Source of the DNA: Caldanaerobius fijiensis DSM 17918
Lineage (GTDB): Bacteria; Bacillota; Thermoanaerobacteria; Thermoanaerobacterales; Caldanaerobiaceae
Direction of reading: 5' to 3'
Assembly (NCBI RefSeq): GCF_900129075.1
Contig: NZ_FQVH01000001.1
Span: 120,604-184,603, forward strand
DNA length: 64,000 bases
The position numbers were made by a program, and so were the translations under genes. Under the pieces are notes generated by a model. It saw only the letters and a list, made by a program, of their open reading frames with translations. It searched no databases and was not told the origin of the DNA. This document shows positions 1 to 8,747 of this stretch, piece by piece. Position 1 is the stretch's first letter; every line of letters begins with the position of its first letter.

Positions 1-213
1 CATTCGTTTCCACCTTACAATGATATCCTGTAAGGTGTTATCAATAGCATGGCCCATGTGCAAATATCCGGTAATATTTGGTGGTGGCATGACGATGGTA
101 AAAGGCTCTTTCTTTTCATCTATATGGGCAACAAAATAACCTTTATCCAGCCAATTTTTATACAATCTGGCTTCAAAATCTGAAGGATCATAGGTTTTTG
201 GCAATTCTTTCAT
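1..213 (-). CDS. valS: Valine-tRNA ligase, N-terminal part (cut by window edge)
   Basis: Translating the minus strand from the ATG at 213 gives 71 residues with no stop before the window edge. They contain [14 protein letters not shown], the class I synthetase HIGH-type signature in the form typical of ValRS, preceded by the usual N-terminal stretch [16 protein letters not shown]. The enzyme charges tRNA-Val in the cytoplasm and edits misactivated threonine, but the editing and KMSKS regions lie outside the window. A good ribosome-binding site (ggaggt) sits 7 nt before the ATG. The T-box leader upstream, whose specifier reads GUA (valine), agrees independently with the identification. Confidence 0.95.
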   Translation of the reverse strand, partial: MKELPKTYDPSDFEARLYKNWLDKGYFVAHIDEKKEPFTIVMPPPNITGYLHMGHAIDNTLQDIIVRWKRM

Positions 214-290
214 ATGCAATACCTCCGTAATTATATGTTCAATGCTTTTTGTGTAAGGTTTAGTACAAACCTGATTTAATGTAAATTATT

Positions 291-322
291 AAAAAAAGCC
301 TTCGCATTAAGGGCGAAAGGCT
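291..322 (-). terminator. T-box terminator hairpin before valS
   Basis: On the minus strand AGCCTTTCGC pairs with GCGAAGGCT (one bulged T), followed by seven T. The 5' arm abuts the T-box sequence, as needed for mutually exclusive terminator and antiterminator folds. Confidence 0.9.
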
Positions 323-490
323 CCGCGGTACCACCTTATTTCCGTTCAGGCACTCTTTAGCAATAACGGGCATACCCGAAAAGCTCCTGAGCTACCTTCA
401 GCGGCCGTTCTTAAGAAAGCCTTTCAGCCTGCGAGCTTTCCTCTCTTTTAAGCCGATACCGCCTACTCCTCTCATTCATCGCCGTTAACC
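291..490 (-). promoter_or_regulatory. T-box riboswitch leader of valS, specifier GUA
   Basis: The canonical T-box sequence aaggtggtaccgcgg is on the minus strand at 337-323, followed at once by an intrinsic terminator. Aligning this leader with the ileS leader in this window (50144-50368) places the specifier triplet at 395-393: here GTA-G-CTC-AGGAG, there ATC-A-CTC-TGGAG. GTA codes for valine, matching the downstream gene. Known mechanism: uncharged tRNA-Val pairs with the specifier and with the T-box bulge, stabilises the antiterminator and lets transcription enter valS. The 5' limit is approximate. Confidence 0.93.
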
Positions 491-531
491 TTTTTATTTT
501 ATATAATATACCAGATACCGAACAAATGTCA

Positions 532-569
532 ATACGATTAATTCTTAATTATACGATTAATTCTTAATT
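532..569. repeat. Tandem duplication of a 19-bp unit at a gene end
   Basis: The 19-bp unit atacgattaattcttaatt occurs twice head to tail with no mismatch (532-550 and 551-569). The second copy runs into the stop codon of the Uma2-type gene (stop at 570-568). It looks like a recent slippage or short-duplication event. Confidence 0.9.
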
Positions 570-1146
570 ATTCCTCAAAAACTTTTTTTAAACATATAAT
601 TAAATCCTCAAATATTCCCACCTTAACATTATCTTCTTTAGAGTATATTTCAGGCCTGCCATATTTTTTATTTTCATTTAATTTATACACCATAACAATT
701 TCATCTATTGGATGGACAATCCAATACTCTTTAACCTGTTTCTTTTCATACAAAGACAACTTTTTGATATAGTCCATAAAAGCTGTAGAAGGTGAAACAA
801 TTTCCATAATCAAATCCGGGCTCCCCTTGCATCCTCTATCATCCAGTTTTGATTTATCACATATTACAGTTATATCCGGTTGAACCACGTCTTTTACTTT
901 TTCATCGTCCTCACCTTCTTCAGCCAGTCGCACATCAAATGGTGATCCATAAACCTTGCACGGTTTATCAAGCAAATAATTTGATATCTGTCTCAACAGT
1001 TCTACCTGAACTTCCTGATGTCTCCTGGATGGAGCCACACTCATATATGCTGTTCCGTCAATTAACTCCCATCTTTCATCTTCCGGCCATTTCACATAGT
1101 CGGCATACGTGTAATTCCCGTTTATTATTTTTAATGGCTCTGCCAT
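568..1146 (-). CDS. Uma2 family (DUF820) PD-(D/E)XK nuclease-like protein
   Basis: A 192-residue protein with the family's usual length and layout: N-terminal YTYADYVKWPEDERWELIDG, then the core VQPDITVICD and LIMEIVSPST, then YEKKQVKEYWIVHP. The acidic residues in PDI and EIVS plus the following lysines are those that place Uma2 proteins in the PD-(D/E)XK nuclease fold. The biological role of the family is not settled; many copies occur in cyanobacteria and Firmicutes, often as scattered single genes. This copy stands alone between the valS leader and a methyltransferase gene, with ATG at 1146 preceded by a ggaagtga-type binding site. The family call is firm; nuclease activity is inference. 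Confidence 0.85.
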   Translation of the reverse strand: MAEPLKIINGNYTYADYVKWPEDERWELIDGTAYMSVAPSRRHQEVQVELLRQISNYLLDKPCKVYGSPFDVRLAEEGEDDEKVKDVVQPDITVICDKSKLDDRGCKGSPDLIMEIVSPSTAFMDYIKKLSLYEKKQVKEYWIVHPIDEIVMVYKLNENKKYGRPEIYSKEDNVKVGIFEDLIICLKKVFEE

Positions 1147-1205
1147 TCGGCATCACTTCCTTTTTTACTGCTCTCCTCTATTTTATAATATTTTTATTTC
1201 TTATT

Positions 1206-1919
1206 TTAAACGGGTTTTTTCAATTCTATTAACCTTATATAGCCTGTTCCCTGATAATTCTCATCATTTTCAAAACTAATCAATTCAAAAGATGTATCCT
1301 CCAATTCACTTTTTAATTCTCCCTCAGTAAACCATCGAACATAACCTTCTCCTAATGGAAAATTATCACCTTGTTCAAGAATCTTAAAATTAGCAGCAGG
1401 ACTCATATAAAAATATTCATCCTTTGACTCTTCAATAAAATCATCGGGTACGATATATTGTGTTATCAGGCAAGTCCCTCCGGATTTCAGTATACGGTAC
1501 AATTCTTGTAAATACTGATGCCGTAAATCCCTTGTTGGAATATAACAAAGCACCTTAAATGCAATGAGAGCATCAAACTCATTATCTCGAAAAGGCAATG
1601 TGAGGCCATCTACCAACCTGTAATTTATATTCAACCCCTTTTTTTCTGTCTCTTTAGATGCAATATTTAAAAGCTCTTCACTTATATCGACAGCCGTAAC
1701 ATGATAACCCATTTCCGCTAAATATATAGAAATTCGCCCAGCCCCACAACCAACATCCAATACCGAACCTTTAACAGGAAGTTTATTCAATAACCATCTC
1801 TCTGCAGGAGTCGGCCCTTGATAAATCTCATCCTTGTAATGCCTTATTTGTTCAGGTCTTTTAAACCATTGTTTAACCGACTGTAAAAGATATTTATGTT
1901 CATCTGTAATTCCGTTCAT
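1206..1919 (-). CDS. Class I SAM-dependent methyltransferase
   Basis: Motif I is seen as SVLDVGCGAGRISIYLAEMG, followed by the acidic motif II (VTAVDISEELL) and a motif near DNEFDALIAFKVLCY, the arrangement of the Methyltransf_11/25 fold that binds S-adenosylmethionine. The C-terminal part (LKSGGTCLITQYI) completes the Rossmann-like core. No substrate-specific feature is recognised, so small molecule, lipid or quinone-type substrates all remain possible. I place the start at the ATG at 1919 because gaggggaattact lies just upstream; a TTG five codons earlier would overlap that binding site. The gene stands alone, with a terminator from hcp behind it. Confidence 0.85.
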   Translation of the reverse strand: MNGITDEHKYLLQSVKQWFKRPEQIRHYKDEIYQGPTPAERWLLNKLPVKGSVLDVGCGAGRISIYLAEMGYHVTAVDISEELLNIASKETEKKGLNINYRLVDGLTLPFRDNEFDALIAFKVLCYIPTRDLRHQYLQELYRILKSGGTCLITQYIVPDDFIEESKDEYFYMSPAANFKILEQGDNFPLGEGYVRWFTEGELKSELEDTSFELISFENDENYQGTGYIRLIELKKPV

Positions 1920-1990
1920 AGTAATTCCCCTCAATTATTGCTCTTATTTTTATAACATCATTATACATTTAAAAAAAGTGCAAATGCAAT

Positions 1991-2036
1991 AAAAAGACAC
2001 GCGGCTGATCTCCGCTAAGGAAGATCAATACGCGTG
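1991..2036 (-). terminator. Intrinsic terminator of hcp
   Basis: Two-part stem downstream of the hcp stop: outer arms cacgcg/cgcgtg and inner arms tgatctcc/ggaagatca with one bulge, followed on the minus strand by CTTTTTATT. Confidence 0.85.
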
Positions 2037-2056
2037 CCTTCGCAATATTCTAATCC

Positions 2057-3700
2057 TTATACGCCCATAAACATCTTTATGTCATCGTCTACATTGCTTA
2101 TTCCGCCTATGCCAAACTTCTCCACCAATACCTTGGCTACATTGGGCGATAGGAACGCCGGCAGTGTTGGCCCTAGATGAATGTTCTTTACGCCCAGGTA
2201 CAAAAGCGCAAGGAGCACGATTACAGCCTTTTGCTCGTACCATGCGATATTGTAGGATATGGGCAATTTGTTTACATCGTCAAGACCGAATACCTCTTTT
2301 AATTTTAATGCAATTACAGCCAATGAATATGAATCATTACACTGTCCTGCATCCAGTACCCTGGGTATTCCATTGATATCTCCGAGGTTCAGTTTATTGT
2401 ACCTGTACTTGGCACAGCCGGCTGTAAGGATTACCGTGTCCTTTGGCAATGCCTTGGCAAAATCGGTGTAATACTGTCTGCTCTTCATCCTGCCGTCACA
2501 ACCAGCCATCACGAAGAATCTCTTTATTGCGCCTGATTTAACCGCATCCACGACTTTATCTGCCAGGCTCAATACCTGATTGTGAGCAAATCCACCTACA
2601 ATTTCACCTTTTTCTATCTCCACAGGAGGCTGACATCTCTTGGCGTGTTCTATTATCTCCGAGAAATCCTTCTTTCCATCGGGCCCTACAGGAATATGCT
2701 TTACCCCTTCAAATCCCACAACGCCAGTAGTATAAAGCCTATCCTTGTAAGAATCTTTAGGTGGTATGAGGCAGTTAGTAGTCATCAATATTGGACCATT
2801 AAAGCTCTCAAACTCCTTATCCTGTTGCCACCAGGCATTGCCGTAATTGCCAGCAAAATGAGGGTATTTCTTAAATGCTGGATAATAGTGGGCAGGTAAC
2901 ATCTCACCATGGGTATAGACATCGACACCAGTTCCCTGGGTCTGCTCCAGCAATTCTTCAAGATCCTTTAAATCATGCCCGCTTATAAGTATACCCGGAT
3001 TGTTTCTTACCCCTATGTCTACTTTAGTAATTTCAGGATTACCATAGGTTGATGTATTCGCCTTATCCAGCAGAGCCATTACATCTACACCGTATTTACC
3101 TGTTTCCATGGCCAGTGCCACCAGATCATCAGCTGTCAAGCTGTCATCTACCGTTGCGGCCAATGCCTTCTCCATAAACTCAAATATTTTTTCATCCTTG
3201 TAGCCCAGGACATATGCATGATACCCATAGGCTGCCATACCTTTTACGCCGTAAGTTATGAGTTGTCTCAATGATCTTATATCCTCGTCTTCTGTGGACA
3301 GCACCCCTACCTGTCCAGCCTTAGCAAAAAACTCTTTCTCTGATGAAGGGTTCCACGATACCGAATCGTGCAAGTTTTCCACGTTTACGCCAGCCTTCGC
3401 TAATTTTGCTTTGATTTCATCTCGCAGAGATAATGCTTCTTTAATCTTTTTTATAAAGTAATTTTTATCAAAGTTTACATTGGTTATTGTAGCAAAAAGC
3501 CCATCGATCAAAAATTTATTGGTTTTTTCCTCCGCTATCCCTTTTTCCCTTGCTTTGGCATTGCAAATTGCTATACCTTTTAGCGCATAAATCAATAAAT
3601 CTTGCAGATTCGCCACGTCTTCAGTTTTTCCACATACACCTCTCAAGGTGCAGCCAGTTCCCCTTGCCGTCTCCTGACACTGATAGCAAAACATGCTCAT
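2057..3700 (-). CDS. hcp: Hydroxylamine reductase / hybrid cluster protein
   Basis: 547 residues, the usual length for Hcp. The N-terminus [17 protein letters not shown] carries Cys5, Cys8, Cys17 and Cys23, the C-x2-C-x8-C-x5-C spacing that binds the proximal iron-sulfur cluster in Hcp of strict anaerobes. Further signatures include [29 protein letters not shown], the [12 protein letters not shown] block and CAKYRYN, which carry ligands of the hybrid Fe-S-O cluster. Known function: nitric oxide or hydroxylamine reduction in nitrosative-stress defence; the physiological substrate is still discussed. The gene is monocistronic, with its own terminator downstream and a CRP/FNR-like site upstream. 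It starts with ATG at 3700 after a ggaggtaag binding site. Confidence 0.97.
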   Translation of the reverse strand: MSMFCYQCQETARGTGCTLRGVCGKTEDVANLQDLLIYALKGIAICNAKAREKGIAEEKTNKFLIDGLFATITNVNFDKNYFIKKIKEALSLRDEIKAKLAKAGVNVENLHDSVSWNPSSEKEFFAKAGQVGVLSTEDEDIRSLRQLITYGVKGMAAYGYHAYVLGYKDEKIFEFMEKALAATVDDSLTADDLVALAMETGKYGVDVMALLDKANTSTYGNPEITKVDIGVRNNPGILISGHDLKDLEELLEQTQGTGVDVYTHGEMLPAHYYPAFKKYPHFAGNYGNAWWQQDKEFESFNGPILMTTNCLIPPKDSYKDRLYTTGVVGFEGVKHIPVGPDGKKDFSEIIEHAKRCQPPVEIEKGEIVGGFAHNQVLSLADKVVDAVKSGAIKRFFVMAGCDGRMKSRQYYTDFAKALPKDTVILTAGCAKYRYNKLNLGDINGIPRVLDAGQCNDSYSLAVIALKLKEVFGLDDVNKLPISYNIAWYEQKAVIVLLALLYLGVKNIHLGPTLPAFLSPNVAKVLVEKFGIGGISNVDDDIKMFMGV

Positions 3701-3773
3701 AAAATCTTACCTCCCACAATCAAAATTATCTCGACCCTCAAAAACAAGTTATATAAAACGAATTACGTAATAT

Positions 3774-3816
3774 AATATACTCCAAAAAAGGGTTGTCTTC
3801 TGTGATAAAAATCACA
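3774..3816 (-). promoter_or_regulatory. CRP/FNR-type operator and -10 box of hcp
   Basis: TGTGATAAAAATCACA at 3801-3816 is a perfect TGTGA-N6-TCACA inverted repeat. On the minus strand a TATATT hexamer follows at 3779-3774. Taking it as the -10 box puts +1 near 3767 and the operator centre at -41.5, the position of class II CRP/FNR activators, and no good -35 box is visible. HcpR-like members of this family are known to control hcp in anaerobes; which regulator acts here is inference. Confidence 0.75.
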
Positions 3817-3846
3817 TTGAGAAAAAAATAGTCAAAAAAAAATTTA

Positions 3847-3876
3847 ACGGCTTGATGCTTGCGCAGCTCAAGCCGT
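3847..3876 (-). terminator. Intrinsic terminator overlapping the zwf stop codon
   Basis: Perfect 9-bp arms acggcttga and tcaagccgt around a 12-nt loop, followed on the minus strand by TAAATTTTTTTTT. The TGA stop of zwf is the first part of the stem. Confidence 0.9.
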
Positions 3877-5352
3877 AATATTCCACCACTCAAAACCGTC
3901 TTTTTTCAGGAGCTCATTTGCACCTGTAGGTCCCCATGTACCTGCCTCATACACCTCTATAGTGTCTTTTCCGTCCTTCCATGCATTCACAATGCTGTCC
4001 ACAAAACGCCATGAATATTCTACCTCATCCCACCGCGTAAAAAGAGTAGAATCTCCACGCATTACATCGTATAATAACCTTTCATAAGCTTCAGGGGAGT
4101 TATTATAAAGGCTACAATTCTGGCAAAAATCCATCTGTACAGGTACGATGTTATATTTTTGACCTGGCTTTTTAGCATTAAACTGAAGATAAACCCCTTC
4201 CCTTGGCTGTATCCATATAACCAAAAGATTTGGCTCCAAAGGACCATATTCTTTAAAATACAGGATACCTGGAAGCTGTTTAAATTGTATGACAATCTTA
4301 GCAGACCTATCCGCTAACCGTTTACCAGTCCTTAAATAAAAAGGTACTCCTGCCCATCTAAAGTTATCTACATATGTCTTTAAAGCCACAAATGTCTCCG
4401 TATCAGAATCGGGCGATACCCTTTCTTCTTCTCTATACGCTACAACAGGCTTGCCATCAATAGTCCCTCGCCCATATTGCCCTCTTACCACAGAACTCGA
4501 TACCGTTTCTCTTGTAATCGGCCTCAATGACCTCAAAACCTTCACTTTTTCATCCCTTATGGCATCCGTGCTCAAATCTATTGGAGGCTCCATAGCTACC
4601 AGTGACAGAAGCTGAAGCATATGGCTTTGCACCATATCCCTTAAAGCTCCCGCTTTTTCATAGTAATTACCTCTATTCTCTACGCCCACTGTCTCATCAA
4701 TGCTTATCTGTACATTATCGATATATCGGTTGTTCCATATAGGTTCAAAAAGACCATTAGCAAATCGTATCACCATTATGTTTTGCAACATTTCCTTCCC
4801 CAGATAATGATCAATCCTGTAAATATGGCTTTCATCAAAAACCTGCGATAATTTTTGGTTCAAATATTCTGCTGACCTTAAATCCCTACCAAAGGGCTTC
4901 TCTATGACAACCCTCTGCCATGCTCCATTATTCTCAGCCATCTTGTGATCATGCAATTGCTCCGCAATCACCTCAAAATATTCCGGTGCCACGGCTAGAT
5001 AATATACCCTATTACCTTTCGTCTGGTATCTTTTATCCAGTTCATTTAGGAAATTTTTGAGCGATACATATGCCGCTGGATCGTGAAACTCCACTTTCTC
5101 ATAATAAATCCTTTCAGAAAGCGCGCTCCACTTATCTTCATTCATACCATTACGGGAAAAGTTCATAACTGATTCTCTAGCTATCATCCTGTATTCTTCA
5201 TGAGTATAGGCCTTTCTCCCCACTGCCACAGTGGCAAAATTATCCGGCAGAAGGCCTTCAACATAGAGGTTATAAATGGCAGGTAGCAGTTTTCGCTTGG
5301 TCAAATCTCCTGTACCGCCAAATATAACCATAAGACAAGATGTATTGTCCAT
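3868..5352 (-). CDS. zwf: Glucose-6-phosphate 1-dehydrogenase
   Basis: 494 residues, full length for the family. The N-terminal nucleotide-binding motif reads FGGTGDLTKRKLLPAIYNLY. The active-site signature RIDHYLGKEMLQN carries the substrate-binding His and Lys, and EKPFGRDL precedes it. The enzyme oxidises glucose 6-phosphate to 6-phosphogluconolactone with NADP+ (or NAD+ in some bacteria), the first step of the oxidative pentose phosphate pathway. The next enzyme but one, 6-phosphogluconate dehydrogenase, is encoded directly upstream (stop at 5390, 37 nt gap), so the two probably share a transcript. No separate lactonase gene is seen between them. The terminator overlaps the stop codon. 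Confidence 0.97.
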   Translation of the reverse strand: MDNTSCLMVIFGGTGDLTKRKLLPAIYNLYVEGLLPDNFATVAVGRKAYTHEEYRMIARESVMNFSRNGMNEDKWSALSERIYYEKVEFHDPAAYVSLKNFLNELDKRYQTKGNRVYYLAVAPEYFEVIAEQLHDHKMAENNGAWQRVVIEKPFGRDLRSAEYLNQKLSQVFDESHIYRIDHYLGKEMLQNIMVIRFANGLFEPIWNNRYIDNVQISIDETVGVENRGNYYEKAGALRDMVQSHMLQLLSLVAMEPPIDLSTDAIRDEKVKVLRSLRPITRETVSSSVVRGQYGRGTIDGKPVVAYREEERVSPDSDTETFVALKTYVDNFRWAGVPFYLRTGKRLADRSAKIVIQFKQLPGILYFKEYGPLEPNLLVIWIQPREGVYLQFNAKKPGQKYNIVPVQMDFCQNCSLYNNSPEAYERLLYDVMRGDSTLFTRWDEVEYSWRFVDSIVNAWKDGKDTIEVYEAGTWGPTGANELLKKDGFEWWNITA

Positions 5353-5389
5353 AAAGTCACCTCTTTTCGCACATACTGCAACTACAGGA

Positions 5390-6286
5390 TTATTTTTTCT
5401 CTACCGCATGTCCCCCAAACTCATTTCTCAATGCAGCAACCACTTTACCTGCAAATGTGTCTTCCTGTTCAGAACGATATCTCATAAACACAGAATTAGT
5501 GATGATTGGAGCCGGAACACCTAGTTCCAAAGCTGTCTGAGCCGTCCACAATCCCTCCCCAGATGAATGCATGACACCTTTTATTGTTTCCAATTTAGGA
5601 TCTTTTTTAAACGCATTTTCCATGAGCTCCATCAACCAACCTCTTATTACAGAGCCATGATTCCATACCCTGGCGATTTCTTTTAAGTCCAGGTCAAATC
5701 CACTTTTTTGAAGTATCTCAAATCCTTCGCCCATGGCTTGCATCATACCGTATTCTATGCCATTGTGCACCATTTTTACAAAGTGTCCACTCCCATTTCT
5801 ACCTGTGTGTAAATATCCGTTTTCTACGGATATATCTTTTAGAAGTGGTTCTATGTACTTAAAAACCTCGTCTTCAGCGCCAACCATAGCACACACTCCA
5901 TATCTTGCCCCTTCGATTCCACCACTGGTACCAATGTCTACAAAATCTATGCCATTACTTTTAATCTTCTCATATCGCCTCAATGTATCTTTATAATTGG
6001 AATTGCCTCCGTCAATTATGATGTCATTTTTATCTAAAAGCGTTAAAAGTTTGTCTATTATATCATCGACCACCTGCCCCGCTGGCACCATAAGCCATAT
6101 AACCCTTCTTTTCTCCAATTTTTCTACCATCTCTTCCAGACTGTATGCACCTATAGCTCCTTCTTTTTCAATGTTTTTGGTCTTATCAGGAGTTCTATTG
6201 TAAGCCACAACGGTGTGCCCGTGAGATAACATGTTTAATGCCAAATTATAACCCATTTTTCCTAATCCAACCAAACCAATCTTCAT
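5390..6286 (-). CDS. gnd: 6-phosphogluconate dehydrogenase, short (YqeC-like) form
   Basis: 298 residues, much shorter than the ~470-residue classical enzyme and matching the short YqeC/GntZ-like type. The start MKIGLVGLGKMGYNLALNML is the Rossmann GxGxxG motif. After the second strand comes AYNRTPDK; an Asn-Arg-Thr here is commonly linked with NADP+ preference, but the cofactor cannot be fixed from sequence alone. DIGTSGGIEGARYG and the KMVHNGIEYGMMQAMGEG block are the 6PGDH substrate and catalytic segments (Lys, Asn, Glu). The reaction is oxidative decarboxylation of 6-phosphogluconate to ribulose 5-phosphate. The gene is the leading member of a two-gene unit with zwf. Confidence 0.93.
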   Translation of the reverse strand: MKIGLVGLGKMGYNLALNMLSHGHTVVAYNRTPDKTKNIEKEGAIGAYSLEEMVEKLEKRRVIWLMVPAGQVVDDIIDKLLTLLDKNDIIIDGGNSNYKDTLRRYEKIKSNGIDFVDIGTSGGIEGARYGVCAMVGAEDEVFKYIEPLLKDISVENGYLHTGRNGSGHFVKMVHNGIEYGMMQAMGEGFEILQKSGFDLDLKEIARVWNHGSVIRGWLMELMENAFKKDPKLETIKGVMHSSGEGLWTAQTALELGVPAPIITNSVFMRYRSEQEDTFAGKVVAALRNEFGGHAVEKK

Positions 6287-6346
6287 ACTAACATCTCCTT
6301 TGCTCTTTTTTATTCTTTATTATTATATCTCAAAAAACACTTAAAA

Positions 6347-6868
6347 TTATTTTATAATCATTTTAAACTTTATAGCATAATTTATCAACGCTAAAATCGT
6401 CATAAATATAGCCAATGCCATTATATACGCAGCATAAGGCAACTTGATAACAACAGCTATTACAGCTATATAAAACACTACTGTAGCAATCTTTCCGAAT
6501 TTATCTGCGCTTATAGCAATCTTGTTTTTATTGTACAAAAATGCTGCTCCAATTATCATAATAGTTTCCTTTATTATTACTATTGAAAGAACAGGAAGCG
6601 GAATCAATTTCTTTATCGTCAAAGAGAATAGCACTGCAATCAACATAAGCTTATCAGCTAGTGGATCAACTAACGTTCCAAATTTCGTTATAAACCCATA
6701 TTTTCGTGCAATTATGCCATCAGCGACATCCGTAAAACCAGCTAATAGAAAGATTAAAAGTGCATAAAACATGTTATTGTGTGCAGAGAAAAAAAAGACC
6801 GCAAGGTAGACCGGAACAAGTATTATGCGAAAAGTCGTCAATATGTTAGGAATATATTTTAACATCAT
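6347..6868 (-). CDS. pgsA: CDP-diacylglycerol-glycerol-3-phosphate 3-phosphatidyltransferase
   Basis: 173 residues with several hydrophobic helices and the CDP-alcohol phosphotransferase signature D-x2-DG-x2-AR-x8-G-x3-D-x3-D, seen as DVADGIIARKYG followed by GTLVDPLADK. The size and the N-terminus KYIPNILTTFRIILVPVYLAVF are typical of PgsA, which makes phosphatidylglycerol phosphate, the precursor of phosphatidylglycerol and cardiolipin, in the cytoplasmic membrane. The start codon overlaps the stop of the upstream YkuK-like gene as ATGA, so the two are translationally coupled. A different CDP-alcohol transferase of similar size is possible but less likely. Confidence 0.9.
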   Translation of the reverse strand: MMLKYIPNILTTFRIILVPVYLAVFFFSAHNNMFYALLIFLLAGFTDVADGIIARKYGFITKFGTLVDPLADKLMLIAVLFSLTIKKLIPLPVLSIVIIKETIMIIGAAFLYNKNKIAISADKFGKIATVVFYIAVIAVVIKLPYAAYIMALAIFMTILALINYAIKFKMIIK

Positions 6869-7344
6869 ATAGCGTATTTTGAATACTTATCCGCTACCTT
6901 GCTAGCCCCATACGCATCTGGCTTTACATGTGGTAAGAATCCACAACCTGCAACCATATTAACGACCTCTTTAAGGATATCTCTAGTTTTCCCATTTTCC
7001 CCTACATCGAGATGGATTTCTATATCCATATAATCATAGCCTTTCTTTGAGATAATTTCATATATCTGATTAGCTACATCCAAGCTATATGTTGCCTCCA
7101 TCACAATTCTCTGGCGAAGTGAATTCATCTTTTTGCTGAAAAATCTTCTGTAATAATACCGTGCTCCCTTACCTTTTCTGTAAATAATAATTGCAGTGAC
7201 AAAACATACCTTACTACTTGATTGTGAGTCCGTACCTATAATCAATTTATATTCGCTATTTTCATCTTCATTTACAAATTCAATTATATCATCACAAAGC
7301 TGCTCTAAATTCATACGACCTTTGGTAGGATTTATGAATTGCAA
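6865..7344 (-). CDS. YkuK-type DUF458 protein, RNase H-like fold
   Basis: 159 residues. The family is recognised from IIGTDSQSSSKVCFVTAIII, which has the first-strand aspartate and the following strand of an RNase H-like fold, and from the paired segments EIHLDVGENGKT and GCGFLPHVKPDAYGASKVADKYSK near the C-terminus, the typical YkuK ending. Function is unknown in the family; nuclease activity has been suggested from fold only. Start is TTG at 7344 with aaggag about 10 nt upstream. The ATGA overlap with pgsA suggests co-expression, though no functional link to phospholipid synthesis is known. Confidence 0.85.
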   Translation of the reverse strand: MQFINPTKGRMNLEQLCDDIIEFVNEDENSEYKLIIGTDSQSSSKVCFVTAIIIYRKGKGARYYYRRFFSKKMNSLRQRIVMEATYSLDVANQIYEIISKKGYDYMDIEIHLDVGENGKTRDILKEVVNMVAGCGFLPHVKPDAYGASKVADKYSKYAI

Positions 7345-7517
7345 TTAAACCCATCTCCTTTATTAATCATCTATTGATAATATTAATACAATTTTTAAAA
7401 CTTGTAAATCGGTAATTTTATCGCAAACACAAAAATTTTTCACAACTTTACGTTGCGCATCAATAACCCATTTTAGTCAACGCTTCCCTTGCCATTTTTA
7501 CCAAACAAATTCTTCTA

Positions 7518-8705
7518 TCATTCAAGCCTGAAGATACTCAATAAAATTACCGCTATAACAGCACATCCGAAACCGAAATAAAACGGAGCTGCTGGTGTCA
7601 CTTTATCCCATAAATAGCCTGCAACCGCACTGGCAGGAAGCGCTAGCAATCCTAACGAGGCATTATATAGTCCAAAAGCTGTACCCCTATGTAAATCATC
7701 TACAAGATGTGCAACAAGCGATTTAGCAACACCTTCTGTCATAGCGTAATATGCGCCATAAACGATATACAAAATCCATATCTGCCACGGTGATTTTACC
7801 AGTGCAAATCCTAAATATACCAAAGCATAGATAAGCCATCCTAGCTTTATCACCTGAACTCTGCCAATTTTATCCGACAATACCCCGAAAGGAACTGATA
7901 ATATTGCATAAATAAGGTTAAAAACCGCAATAATTACAGGAATTATTGCTGCTTTTACCCCTACATTTTGAGCCCGTAGGATCAAAAAAGCATCACTGCT
8001 ATTTCCAAAAGTAAAAATGAGCATGACAATAAAAAACAATAAAAATTTTCCTTTAAAAACTGTAATATCAAAGCTGAATTTATTGTTTGTATTAATTTCT
8101 GTTTTTCTTTCTTTTACAAACAACCCTACAAGCAATATTGTAATAAAAGCGACAATACCCGCAATTAAAAATATAAACTTATATCTTTGGACATTCATAT
8201 AATTAATCAGAATAGCCAAAAGTCCTGCTGTTATCAATGGACCAATAAATGACCCTAATGTATCCAGCATCCTCTGATAACCGAAAGCAAATCCCATGTT
8301 TTTCATTTTTGAAGATCTCGCGACAAGCGCATCCCGAGGTGCATCTTTCATTCCTTTCCCTACACCATCTGTTAATCGCAAACCAAAAGCTACCCATCCG
8401 ATATTGGTTATTGATAATAATATTCTGCCTAAAGCTGAAAGCAAATAACCTATAAATACAAGCGTTTTTCTTTTCCCTATTTTATCAGATATAATGCCAG
8501 ATAATATTCGCATTATGCTGACGGCGGTTGTCACACTGCCTTCGATAATTCCTATCATTTCTTTGTTTAATCCAAGAATTTGAGAATAGAATGTAGGCAA
8601 AATAGGTGCAATCATATCTTGGCTTAACCCACCGAAAAATGCAACCCAACCCAGAGCTGTTATATTTTTGCGCAATGACTTTTCTTCGTCCTGTCGTACT
8701 TCCAC
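7518..8705 (-). CDS. MFS transporter, second gene of the fluoride-riboswitch unit
   Basis: About 395 residues with 12 predicted membrane segments. The cytoplasmic loop after helix 2 reads SGIISDKIGKRK, the MFS motif A, repeated in the second half as GVLSDKIGRVQ. The stretch LTDGVGKGMKDAPRDALVA is characteristic of a bacterial MFS group of unknown substrate. GTG at 8705 is chosen because gaggggtg lies 6 nt upstream; GTG at 8714 would overlap that site. The gene follows the DUF6062 gene after about 42 nt, with no terminator between, so it is probably controlled by the same fluoride riboswitch. Export of a toxic ion or metabolite is possible, but the substrate is unknown. Confidence 0.88.
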   Translation of the reverse strand: MEVRQDEEKSLRKNITALGWVAFFGGLSQDMIAPILPTFYSQILGLNKEMIGIIEGSVTTAVSIMRILSGIISDKIGKRKTLVFIGYLLSALGRILLSITNIGWVAFGLRLTDGVGKGMKDAPRDALVARSSKMKNMGFAFGYQRMLDTLGSFIGPLITAGLLAILINYMNVQRYKFIFLIAGIVAFITILLVGLFVKERKTEINTNNKFSFDITVFKGKFLLFFIVMLIFTFGNSSDAFLILRAQNVGVKAAIIPVIIAVFNLIYAILSVPFGVLSDKIGRVQVIKLGWLIYALVYLGFALVKSPWQIWILYIVYGAYYAMTEGVAKSLVAHLVDDLHRGTAFGLYNASLGLLALPASAVAGYLWDKVTPAAPFYFGFGCAVIAVILLSIFRLE

Positions 8706-8747
8706 AATACTCACCCCTCATTAAATTTTAATTCAAACAGCACTTCG

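Noticed and set aside
849-1232. Plus-strand open frame of 127 codons opposite the Uma2-like gene
   Set aside because: It lies antisense to a well-recognised protein, resembles no family, and has no convincing ribosome-binding site.
8485-8721. Alternative reading frame starting ATG at 8721
   Set aside because: It overlaps the start of the MFS gene in another frame and does not resemble a protein; its ATG lies in the binding site region of the MFS gene.
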